From assembly GCA_934167495.1 (NCBI GenBank), contig CAKPKP010000023.1:1-14234 (forward strand): DNA of 14,234 bases. Reading direction: 5' to 3'. The notes beneath the pieces are model-generated. The model did no database searches and was not told where the DNA came from. It worked only from the letters and a program-made list of their open reading frames with translations. The DNA is from an uncultured Clostridia bacterium. Lineage in GTDB: Bacteria > Bacillota > Clostridia > TANB77 > CAG-508. Below, piece after piece: positions 1-6,641 of this stretch; positions within the stretch are counted from its first letter, which is position 1; every line of letters begins with the position of its first letter. The translations under genes and the position numbers were made by a program.

Positions 1-48
1 ATATTCACTTGAACACCCTCCAAATAAAATTGCTACTGTTTTTTTCAT
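1..48 (-). CDS. vanG: D-alanine--D-X ligase, VanG/Ddl type (N-terminus only, cut by window edge)
   Basis: Only the first 16 codons are visible; they read MKKTVAILFGGCSSEY from the ATG at 48. The stretch VAILFGG followed by SSEY is the characteristic beginning of D-Ala-D-Ala ligase family ATP-grasp enzymes, and the xFGGxSSEY form is typical of the VanG/VanC-like D-Ala-D-Ser ligases. These replace the terminal D-Ala of the peptidoglycan precursor with D-Ser, which lowers vancomycin affinity. An AGAGGAG ribosome site (66-60) lies inside the end of vanW, 11 nt upstream, and only 5 nt separate the vanW stop from this start, so translation is probably coupled. The assignment to VanG rather than a housekeeping Ddl is inferred from the vanR-vanS-vanW context; the substrate-specificity loop lies outside the window. 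Confidence 0.72.
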   Translation of the reverse strand, partial: MKKTVAILFGGCSSEY

Positions 49-53
49 AAAAA

Positions 54-872
54 TCACATCTCCTCTACTTTAACATCGCTTGGCAATTCATATTTAATGA
101 GAACTTTCTCATCATATAATTTCTCTTTCTTGATTTCTTTTTTTGTTTTCTTATCTATCTCAATTCTTATAACTTCCACGCATTCATAAATTTTATTATT
201 TTCTTTAATATAATTTAAATTTCCATTAACTATTTTATAATCAATCGTTGATTCTTTATCTGATAATATTTTCCCATACATATAATTTTCATCAAATGAA
301 ATATCTATTTGATATATATTGTTGGTTTCATTTTTTACTTTTAAATCTAACCATCCACTACTAATTGTTGCATCAATTCCTTCTAAAGAAGATTTATCCG
401 GATTAGGAAATGACTTAATCTTATGTCCGTGTCTTTCAACAACAGTAAGTGGACTCATCAAAAATAAATAATATAACAAATTACTTAAATGACAAATACC
501 TCCTCCTTTTTTTGCTACTATTTTTCCATCTACCAATATCAATCCATCTTTATAACTTCCATATTTCCTACTATTTCTAACTAAATAATAAAAGGAAAAA
601 GTTTCATTAGGATAAATTAAAATATGATTCATAGTTTGATTTGCTATTTTCAAGTTTTCAACTTTGTTTTTTTGATAAATAATATCATGTCCACTATTTT
701 CATTTATCATTAATGTTTTAGACTTGCAAATTTCATATTTTAAATTTTCTCCAATATTTTTAGAATATTTATTTCCATCAAATCTCATTCCAATTTGATA
801 AAACAGATTCCTTTGCCATACTCGTAATGGTAATAAAAATGGAAATAACTGTGTTAATCTTTTTCTTGCCAT
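54..872 (-). CDS. vanW: VanW family protein
   Basis: A 272-residue protein starting at ATG 872 (MARKRLTQLFPFLLPLRVWQ), preceded by TGGAGG (886-881) with 8 nt spacing. An in-frame TTG at 887 overlaps that ribosome site and is not credible as the start. The N-terminus and the block RFDGN match VanW proteins of vanB and vanG resistance clusters. The conserved centre GGGICHLSNLLYYL (about residues 123-136), followed by RHGHK, is the VanW-domain signature. The biochemical role of VanW is not established; it accompanies vancomycin-resistance genes and also occurs as a domain in cell-wall-associated proteins. No classical signal peptide is evident. It lies between vanS and the vanG-like ligase, as in vanG clusters, with a 5-nt gap to the ligase. 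Family assignment is secure; the function is unknown. Confidence 0.93.
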   Translation of the reverse strand: MARKRLTQLFPFLLPLRVWQRNLFYQIGMRFDGNKYSKNIGENLKYEICKSKTLMINENSGHDIIYQKNKVENLKIANQTMNHILIYPNETFSFYYLVRNSRKYGSYKDGLILVDGKIVAKKGGGICHLSNLLYYLFLMSPLTVVERHGHKIKSFPNPDKSSLEGIDATISSGWLDLKVKNETNNIYQIDISFDENYMYGKILSDKESTIDYKIVNGNLNYIKENNKIYECVEVIRIEIDKKTKKEIKKEKLYDEKVLIKYELPSDVKVEEM

Positions 873-891
873 TTTTTGCACCTCCAATCAA

Positions 892-952
892 CAAAAAAAA
901 ACAATCATTCAAATCAATATAATTACATTATATTAATTTATTTTAGATTGTT
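892..952 (-). terminator. hairpin with T-tract between vanS and vanW (terminator or attenuator), containing a -10-like TATAAT
   Basis: On the minus strand AACAATC (952-946) can pair with GATTGTT (906-900). The latter is followed at once by a run of eight T (900-893). Inside lies a perfect dyad of 8-bp arms, ATTATATT / AATATAAT (934-927 and 923-916) around a 3-nt loop. The layout fits an intrinsic terminator after vanS, although the stem is AT-rich and long-looped, so it may be weak. The same stretch has a TATAAT (932-927) without a good -35, which is what a VanR-activated promoter for vanWG would look like. The two readings are not exclusive. Confidence 0.5.
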
Positions 953-987
953 CTTTAATTTTTTCTTATAAATTTCTTAAAATTTTC

Positions 988-2094
988 TTAATTTTTACAT
1001 AAAGGCAAAACTACTTCAAATACTGTTTCAAGATCATTACTTGTTGCAATTATTTTTCCATTATGTAATTCTACTATTTCTTTTGCAATAGCAAGTCCTA
1101 ATCCACTGCCACCAGTCTTACTTGTTCTTGAAGAATCAGCTCTATAAAATTTTTCAAAAATTCTTTTTAATTTTTCTTCCGGTATTTTAGCACCTTTATT
1201 TTTTACTTTAACTATAACATTTTGATTATCTTTTTTTACTTCTATTTCTATTTTATCATTATTAATACTATAATTAATAGCATTTTTTATAATATTACCA
1301 AATACTCTAGCTATTTTATCAGAATCTGCATATATAATTATTTTATCATCACTTTTAATTGTTATTTCTTTATTATTTTCCTTTAATATAGGATAAAAAT
1401 CATCAACTATTTGTTCTAACATCATAGTTAAATTTAATTCTTCTTTAGATAAAATAATTGTTTCAGCATTAAATCTTGATATATCAAATAATTCATTAAT
1501 TAAGTCTTCTAAACGATATGACTTTTCTAAAGCAATATTTATGTATTTTACTCTTTGTTTCAAAGGCATATCGTTAATTTCATTAAGTAAAGATAAGTAT
1601 CCAATCATAGAAGTTAAAGGTGTCTTTATATCGTGAGCTAAATATACGATTAAATCATTTTTTCTTTGTTCATTTTCTTGGGCAAGTCTTAAATTTTTTC
1701 TCGCCTGTTTTTTTATTTGATTCATTCTTTTTTCAACATCTAATAAATCTTCTGGAAGTACTATATCTTCTTCTTTATCACTTATTAAAAGTGCACTAGC
1801 ATCTACTATTGAATCAACATATGATAATGTCTTATATAAACATTTTATAACTATTATTGAAAACCCTATTAACCATATTATTAATAATGTTGTAAAACTA
1901 TATCCGATATTTCTTAATATATCATAAAAGAAATCGCCTTCATACCAAATAACACTAGAACATATACTTCTACATAAAAGCCATAATATTATAAAAATAA
2001 AAGTATAAATAGAAGTCCATAAAAATATTCTTTTTATAAATTTATTAGTTAATTTTTTGCCATATTTAATTTCCGTTTTCAATTTTATATCCAA
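988..2094 (-). CDS. vanS: VanS-type sensor histidine kinase
   Basis: A membrane sensor kinase of up to 368 residues that would autophosphorylate and pass phosphate to VanR, controlling glycopeptide resistance. Two membrane segments are visible at about 24-42 and 66-84, bracketing a short outer loop of some 23 residues. The H-box YLAHDIKTPLTS holds His154; the N-box NIIKNAINYS lies near 267-276, the F-box FEKFYRADSS at 313-322, and the G2 box GGSGLGLAIAKEI at 328-340. The G1 box reads NKGAKIP, with Asn where most kinases have Asp. The short sensor loop and the H-box context match the VanS group of vanB/vanG-type clusters. It overlaps the end of vanR. No ATG is available near the front: the start is TTG at 2094, or more plausibly TTG at 2082, since GGGGAG (2100-2095) directly abuts the first. 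Confidence 0.92.
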   Translation of the reverse strand: MDIKLKTEIKYGKKLTNKFIKRIFLWTSIYTFIFIILWLLCRSICSSVIWYEGDFFYDILRNIGYSFTTLLIIWLIGFSIIVIKCLYKTLSYVDSIVDASALLISDKEEDIVLPEDLLDVEKRMNQIKKQARKNLRLAQENEQRKNDLIVYLAHDIKTPLTSMIGYLSLLNEINDMPLKQRVKYINIALEKSYRLEDLINELFDISRFNAETIILSKEELNLTMMLEQIVDDFYPILKENNKEITIKSDDKIIIYADSDKIARVFGNIIKNAINYSINNDKIEIEVKKDNQNVIVKVKNKGAKIPEEKLKRIFEKFYRADSSRTSKTGGSGLGLAIAKEIVELHNGKIIATSNDLETVFEVVLPLCKN

Positions 2095-2761
2095 CTCCCC
2101 ATATTGTTTTTATATATTTAGGCTCTCTTCCTATATCATTCATTTTTTCTCTTAAATGTCTAATATGTACCATAATTGTATTGTTATCTTTTTCATAATA
2201 TTTTTCTTTCCATACTTCCATAAATAAATCTTCAGTTTTTACTGTAGTTCCCCTATTCTTACATAAGTACCACATAATAGAAAACTCAATTGGAGTAAGC
2301 AGTATCTTTTTATCTTTAAAATAAAATTCATGACTATTATTATTTATTACAATATTTCGAAAATCAATTACTTCTTCATTTTCTTCTACCTTATTATAAT
2401 TTTTATATCTTCTAATTTGTGCTTTTACTCTTGCTACTAATTCTAATGGTTCAAATGGTTTAGTAACATAATCATCTGCTCCAATTGCAAATCCACTTAT
2501 TTTATCTATATTTTCTACTTTAGCAGTTACAAATATTATTGGAAAGTTATACTTTTTTCTTATTTCTTCACATAACGAAAATCCATCAACACCAGGCATC
2601 ATAATATCTAATATTGCTAAATCTATTTTTATGTTTTCTAAATCATTCATTATATGTTCACTAGAATAATATTTATAAACATTATAATTTTCATTTTTTA
2701 AGTATATTTCTATTAAATCTGCTATTTCTTTTTCATCATCTACAACTAAAATTTTATTCAT
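2066..2761 (-). CDS. vanR: VanR-type response regulator, OmpR/PhoB family
   Basis: A 231-residue two-domain regulator starting at ATG 2761, with GGGAGAGG just upstream (7-nt spacing from GGGAG). A GTG six codons earlier would overlap the ribosome site. The receiver domain has the acid pair D8/D9 in VVDDE, phosphoacceptor D52 in LAILDIMMPG, T79 and K101 (DYVTKPF). The stretch PLELVARVKAQIRRYKNYN is strongly VanR-like. The C-terminal winged helix (about 130-228) ends in the usual IKTIWGVGYKIE. It should bind upstream of the resistance genes and probably its own promoter when phosphorylated by VanS. Its 3' end overlaps the vanS start by about 17-29 bp, so the two are co-transcribed and probably translationally coupled. 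All key residues are present, so it looks functional. Confidence 0.95.
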   Translation of the reverse strand: MNKILVVDDEKEIADLIEIYLKNENYNVYKYYSSEHIMNDLENIKIDLAILDIMMPGVDGFSLCEEIRKKYNFPIIFVTAKVENIDKISGFAIGADDYVTKPFEPLELVARVKAQIRRYKNYNKVEENEEVIDFRNIVINNNSHEFYFKDKKILLTPIEFSIMWYLCKNRGTTVKTEDLFMEVWKEKYYEKDNNTIMVHIRHLREKMNDIGREPKYIKTIWGVGYKIENGN

Positions 2762-2805
2762 CTTTCCTCTCCCTTCCACAAGTTTTAAATTAATAATACA
2801 TACTA

Positions 2806-2814
2806 ATTATACCA
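2806..2814 (-). promoter_or_regulatory. extended -10 promoter for vanRS
   Basis: The minus strand reads TGGTATAAT (2814-2806), an extended -10 (TG, one base, TATAAT), about 45 nt upstream of the vanR start. The -35 region at the right distance (ATATTT) is poor, as extended -10 promoters tolerate. It is the best promoter candidate between vanR and the hydrolase remnant. Confidence 0.6.
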
Positions 2815-2851
2815 TACAAAACTTAACAAAATATATTGAATAACATTTTTT

Positions 2852-2891
2852 AGATAAATCTTATTTAGATATATTTTAATATATCTTATTT
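2852..2891. repeat. perfect 8-bp inverted repeat and direct repeat upstream of vanR
   Basis: AGATATAT (2867-2874) and ATATATCT (2879-2886) form a perfect dyad around TTTA. ATCTTATTT occurs twice in direct orientation at 2858-2866 and 2883-2891, 25 bp apart. The block lies 40-80 bp upstream of the vanR -10, a sensible place for VanR operator sites. The high AT content means chance dyads are common, so the operator role is only a suggestion. Confidence 0.35.
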
Positions 2892-2919
2892 TAAAAATAA
2901 ACTTTTCGTATTTTATACT

Positions 2920-3279
2920 TTAAAATTCTTTATATAATTGCTCTAAAACTTTTGCTAATATTTGTGATTTTTCTTCATTTACAACGTGTCCTGTATTTTC
3001 AATAATTTTTAATTTTGCGTTTTTTATATTTTCGGATAAATAATATGCTGATTTAATATTGGCACTATCTTTCTCTCCACACACTATAAAGGCAGGACAT
3101 TTAATTTTTTGTACTTTATTACTAAAATCTAGTTTCTTCATTGATTTTCCTAAAATGAAAGTATCCTTTTTATTAAATGCCATATTATCAAAAATCGACT
3201 GAAGCAAGAATTTAAAAATAACATTTTGAATACTAAACATTATTTTTGGTACTTTATGAGGAGTGCCAATTAAAACTAA
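2920..3279 (-). pseudogene. alpha/beta hydrolase, C-terminal remnant
   Basis: The reading frame is open from 3279, just after a TAA, to the stop at 2920, giving about 119 residues that begin LVLIGTPHKVPK. This matches the second half of an alpha/beta hydrolase: the strand after the nucleophile elbow (LVLIGTP), a cap-like helical stretch, the acid in FIVCGEKD and the catalytic His in ENTGHVV. The first half, including the G-x-S-x-G nucleophile, is missing. There is no ribosome site before the internal ATG at 3240, so it is unlikely to be expressed as a working enzyme. Directly upstream and in the same frame is an integrase N-terminal fragment, so the gene was apparently truncated by deletion or insertion at about 3280. 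Confidence 0.75.
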
Positions 3280-3483
3280 TTAATCAGAATATGACATTGT
3301 TTTAGGTTTAAAACTATGTCCAGTATTCAAATACTCATTGTATGCAATAATACCTGCTTGTTTTGCTTCGCTTTTTGTTGCGAATCCTGACTTATTTTTA
3401 AATTTTCTTTTCCCATCGATTGAAGCAATTTCAAATTTATATTGATATACTTCTCCTCTTTTTTGAACTGTTACATCAGCCAT
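3280..3483 (-). pseudogene. tyrosine integrase, N-terminal arm-DNA-binding domain only
   Basis: Sixty-seven residues from ATG 3483, preceded by GGAGGAG (3498-3492) with 8-nt spacing. The sequence (MADVTVQKRGEVYQYKFEIA, then DGKRKFKNKSGFATKSEAKQAG) matches the arm-type DNA-binding domain at the front of phage and ICE tyrosine integrases of Firmicutes. It stops after KPKTMSYSD, just where full-length integrases continue into the SAM-like core-binding domain (commonly DYLDYWL-like). The catalytic domain with the Arg-His-Arg-Tyr residues is absent. It is followed in frame by the hydrolase remnant. The intact ribosome site means a small DNA-binding protein could still be made. An open frame extends upstream to 3633 but crosses the terminator hairpin and is not coding. 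Confidence 0.8.
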
Positions 3484-3497
3484 AATAATCTCTCCTC

Positions 3498-3517
3498 CAT
3501 TTACATTTGAGTAAATG
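3498..3517. repeat. inverted repeat at the integrase ribosome site
   Basis: CATTTAC (3498-3504) and GTAAATG (3511-3517) are perfect 7-bp arms around ATTTGA, lying between the terminator hairpin and the ribosome site of the integrase fragment. It could be an operator or an RNA structure limiting integrase translation; nothing decides between these. Confidence 0.4.
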
Positions 3518-3543
3518 AAAAAGTTGGCACGAATGCCAACTTT
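3518..3543 (-). terminator. intrinsic terminator with UUCG loop
   Basis: On the minus strand AAAGTTGGCA (3543-3534) and TGCCAACTTT (3529-3520) form a perfect 10-bp stem around TTCG, a very stable tetraloop, with T residues continuing past the stem (TTTTT in all). It would end transcripts arriving from secA, about 165 nt after its stop, and would keep them out of the integrase fragment. Confidence 0.85.
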
Positions 3544-3547
3544 ATAT

Positions 3548-3644
3548 TGTTTGCAAAAATGTTTGCATAGAGATTTCCTTATTTTACAAGGCTTTTCGAC
3601 GATTTTGTTTTCAATTTTTTTGTTTGCAAACAAATTGCAAACAT
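3548..3644. repeat. GTTTGCA / TGCAAAC repeat cluster, candidate attachment or integrase-binding region
   Basis: Two groups of a short motif flank a 50-bp spacer: TTGTTTGCAAA with ATGTTTGCAT (3548-3568), and the perfect 14-bp palindrome TTGTTTGCAAACAA (3620-3633) with ATTGCAAACAT (3634-3644). A further dyad, TTTTGAA / TTCAAAA (3664-3680), follows toward secA. Grouped repeats beside an integrase gene and next to the 3' end of a housekeeping gene resemble an attachment region of an integrative element. This is inferred from position and pattern; no second end is visible in the window. Confidence 0.5.
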
Positions 3645-3704
3645 TTGGCCATTTTCAGCACTTTTTTGAATTTTTCAAAATTGCTCAAGCCCTTATTTTA
3701 TGGA

Positions 3705-6470
3705 CTATTTACCACAACAGTTTTTGTACTTTTTGCCACTTCCGCATGGACATGGGTCGTTTCTTCCAATTTTTGGTTCTGTATTTACTATTGGTTGTTG
3801 CTTCTCTGGACTTAAGTCATCTCCTACTTTTTCGCCTTCCATATTAATTGTTGCATGATCTAAACCAACACCAGTTATTTTAGCAATTTCTTGTCTTTCT
3901 ATATTTTCTTTTTTAGCTATGTGTAATAATATTTTTGTTACTTCTAATTTTATGTCATCATTCATTTGTTCAAACATCTCTTGACCTTCAATTCTGTATT
4001 GAACAACTGGATCTCTTTGACCATATGCTCTAAGACCTATACCATTTTTTAATTCATCCATGCTGTCTATATGATCCATCCATTTTTCATCAACAACTTT
4101 TAATACTATTACTCTTTCAAGTTCTCTAAGTTCTGTTTCACCAATTTCTGTCTCTTTTTCTTTATATTTATTTTGAATAGTTTCTTGTAACTCTTCTAAT
4201 AATTTTTTAGAACTCATTTTTTCTTTTTCTAATTCAGGTACACCATCTACATTAAATCTTGTTCTCATTTCATTTTTAAATGCCTCTTTATTTAATGTAT
4301 TTGATTCGATTTCTTCTTCATATGTTTGAACAAACATCTCAGCTGATGTGTTCATCATATTTACTATTTTATCATGAATATTTTCTCCATCTAGTACTTG
4401 TCTTCTTTGACCATATATACTTTCTCTTTGTGCATTCATAACATCATCATAATTTAAAATGTGTTTACGAATACTAAAGTTTTTACCTTCTACTTTCTTT
4501 TGAGCATTTTCAACTGTTTTTGATAATATTCCAACTTGGATTGGCATGTCTTCATCAGCACCTATTGTGTTGTATACTTTTGTAACCATATCTCCACCAA
4601 ATATTTTCATTAAATCATCATCTAGTGCTATATAGAATTTTGATCTACCTGGATCTCCTTGACGTCCACTACGTCCTCTTAACTGATTGTCAATTCTTCT
4701 TGATTCATGTCTTTCTGTACCAATTATTTTTAAACCACCAGCTGCTATAACTTTTTCTTTTTCTTCTTTTATTTCATCATCAAATTTCTTTTCTAATTCT
4801 TTATATTTCTTTCTTGCTTCTATAATATCTGCATCATCTGTTTCGTTATATGCTGTTGCTTGTTCTATCATTTCTTCTGAATAATTTTGTTTTCTCATTT
4901 CTTGTTTTGCTAAATATTCACTGTTACCACCAAGCATAATATCAGTACCACGTCCTGCCATGTTTGTTGCTATTGTAACAGCTCCATATTTACCAGCTTG
5001 AGCAATTATTTCAGCTTCTTTTTCATGATTTTTAGCATTTAATACTTCATGCTTAATTCCTTCATTTTTTAATAATTTACTTAATCTTTCTGATTTATCT
5101 ACTGATACTGTACCAACTAATACTGGTTGTCCTTTTTCATGACATTCTTTAATGTCGTTTATTACAGCTTTAAATTTTGCTTTTTCATTTTTATATATAA
5201 CATCTATATCGTCAATTCTTTTTACTTCTTTATTTGTTGGAATTGAAACTACATCTAGGTTATATATCTCTCTAAATTCGTCTTCTTCTGTCATTGCTGT
5301 ACCTGTCATACCAGATAATTTATCATACATTCTGAAGTAATTTTGGAATGTTATTGTTGCTAAAGTTTTAGATTCATCTGCTATTTTTACACTTTCTTTT
5401 GCTTCAATAGCTTGATGTAAACCATCATTGTATCTTCTTCCATACATTATTCTTCCTGTAAATTCATCAACTATTAATACTTCTCCATCTTTTACTATAT
5501 AGTCTATATCTTTTTTCATTATACCATGTGCACGTAATGCTTGGTTAATGTTATGAACTATATCAGAGTTCTCTAAGTCATTTAAGTTTTCTAATCCGAA
5601 TGCTGTTTCAGCTTTCTTTATACCTCTTTCAGTAAGTGTAGCTGATTTAGCCTTTAAATCTACTATATAATCATATTTTTCATTATCTTCACTTTGTTCT
5701 AAGTCTTTTACATCTTCTTCAACTATTACTTTTGAAGATAATTTCTTTACGAAATCATTTGCCTTTTTATATAAGTCTGATGATTTATTTGCTCTACCTG
5801 AAATTATAAGAGGAGTTCTAGCTTCATCTATTAAAATACTATCTATCTCATCTACGATTGCATATGATAAATGTCTTTGAACCATTTGCTCTTTATAAAT
5901 AACCATGTTATCTCTTAAATAATCGAATCCAAATTCGTTATTTGTTCCATATGTTATATCTGCTTCATATGCTTTTTTCTTTTCATCTTGGTCCATTCTT
6001 GAATATATTAATCCTACGCTTAAACCTAAGAATTTATATATTTTTCCCATCCATTCACTATCTCTTTTTGCTAAGTATTCATTTACTGTTACTATGTGAA
6101 CACCTTTACCTGTTAACGCATTTAAATATGCAGGTAATGTTGCAACTAAAGTTTTTCCTTCACCAGTTTTCATCTCAGCTATTCTACCTTGGTGTAATAT
6201 AATACCACCAATTAATTGAACATCAAAATGTCTCATTCCTAATACTCTTTTTGATGCTTCTCTTACTACTGCAAAAGCTTCTACTAATATATCGTCTAAA
6301 GTTTTTCCATCTGCTAATTGCTTTTTAAAATATTCTGTTTTTCCAGCTAATTCTTTATCTGATAATTTCTCCATTTCTGGTTCTAAAGCATTAATTTGCT
6401 CTACTATTGGCTTTACTCTTTTAACTTCTTTGTCACTGTATGTTCCAAATATTTTACTAAATATTCCCAC
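3705..6470 (-). CDS. secA: SecA, preprotein translocase ATPase
   Basis: The motor that pushes signal-peptide-bearing proteins through SecYEG. Numbering from the ATG at 6476 (923 residues): Walker A GEGKT at 105-109, DEAD-type DEID at 209-212 in VDEIDSILIDEARTPLIISG, NMAGRGTDI in the second nucleotide-binding domain, RGRSGRQGDPG, and a C-terminal SEC-C zinc motif with C909, C911, C920 and C921 (CPCGSGKKYKNCC). An acidic, lysine-rich insert near 560-590 helps explain a length above B. subtilis SecA. The ribosome site AAGGAG (6485-6480) is only 3 nt from the ATG but 9 nt from GTG 6470, which gives the family-typical MGIFSKIFGTYS; I prefer GTG 6470 (921 residues). Two tandem promoters precede it, and the hairpin at 3518-3543 probably ends its transcript. 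Confidence 0.97.
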   Translation of the reverse strand: MGIFSKIFGTYSDKEVKRVKPIVEQINALEPEMEKLSDKELAGKTEYFKKQLADGKTLDDILVEAFAVVREASKRVLGMRHFDVQLIGGIILHQGRIAEMKTGEGKTLVATLPAYLNALTGKGVHIVTVNEYLAKRDSEWMGKIYKFLGLSVGLIYSRMDQDEKKKAYEADITYGTNNEFGFDYLRDNMVIYKEQMVQRHLSYAIVDEIDSILIDEARTPLIISGRANKSSDLYKKANDFVKKLSSKVIVEEDVKDLEQSEDNEKYDYIVDLKAKSATLTERGIKKAETAFGLENLNDLENSDIVHNINQALRAHGIMKKDIDYIVKDGEVLIVDEFTGRIMYGRRYNDGLHQAIEAKESVKIADESKTLATITFQNYFRMYDKLSGMTGTAMTEEDEFREIYNLDVVSIPTNKEVKRIDDIDVIYKNEKAKFKAVINDIKECHEKGQPVLVGTVSVDKSERLSKLLKNEGIKHEVLNAKNHEKEAEIIAQAGKYGAVTIATNMAGRGTDIMLGGNSEYLAKQEMRKQNYSEEMIEQATAYNETDDADIIEARKKYKELEKKFDDEIKEEKEKVIAAGGLKIIGTERHESRRIDNQLRGRSGRQGDPGRSKFYIALDDDLMKIFGGDMVTKVYNTIGADEDMPIQVGILSKTVENAQKKVEGKNFSIRKHILNYDDVMNAQRESIYGQRRQVLDGENIHDKIVNMMNTSAEMFVQTYEEEIESNTLNKEAFKNEMRTRFNVDGVPELEKEKMSSKKLLEELQETIQNKYKEKETEIGETELRELERVIVLKVVDEKWMDHIDSMDELKNGIGLRAYGQRDPVVQYRIEGQEMFEQMNDDIKLEVTKILLHIAKKENIERQEIAKITGVGLDHATINMEGEKVGDDLSPEKQQPIVNTEPKIGRNDPCPCGSGKKYKNCCGK

Positions 6471-6505
6471 TGCCATCTACTCCTTTTATTATAAAATCTT
6501 TTTGT

Positions 6506-6534
6506 AATATATCACTTTTTAATTTTTTTATCAA
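6506..6534 (-). promoter_or_regulatory. secA proximal promoter
   Basis: Minus strand: -35 TTGATA (6534-6529), 17-bp spacer, -10 TATATT (6511-6506), some 30 nt before the secA start. Good match to sigma-A spacing and sequence. Confidence 0.65.
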
Positions 6535-6539
6535 GTAGA

Positions 6540-6568
6540 ATTTTAAATATTATTACTATTTTCGTCAA
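6540..6568 (-). promoter_or_regulatory. secA distal promoter
   Basis: Minus strand: -35 TTGACG (6568-6563), 17-bp spacer, -10 TAAAAT (6545-6540). It sits 34 bp behind the proximal promoter in tandem, and both point to secA. Confidence 0.65.
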
Positions 6569-6641
6569 GCATTTTTTTGGAATATATTTTTTATAAACGA
6601 ATATGATTTAGAAAAAAGTTTTTTATAAGGAGATTATGTTT

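Noticed and set aside
888..987. Possible vanY or vanU remnant between vanS and vanW
   Set aside because: The gap is only about 115 bp, is extremely AT-rich, and no frame in it resembles either protein.
3280..3282. Stop codon between the integrase and hydrolase parts as programmed read-through making a fusion protein
   Set aside because: Both parts are incomplete halves of unrelated families. In-frame continuity has a one-in-three chance, and there is no recoding signal in view.
3484..3633. Upstream extension of the integrase fragment to a 117-residue reading frame
   Set aside because: It crosses the UUCG terminator hairpin and the ribosome site at 3492-3498, has no start signal of its own, and shows no family resemblance.
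3515..3847. Plus-strand frames of 110 and 63 residues at the secA end
   Set aside because: They are antisense to secA and the repeat field, are low in complexity (Phe/Leu runs), and lack ribosome sites.
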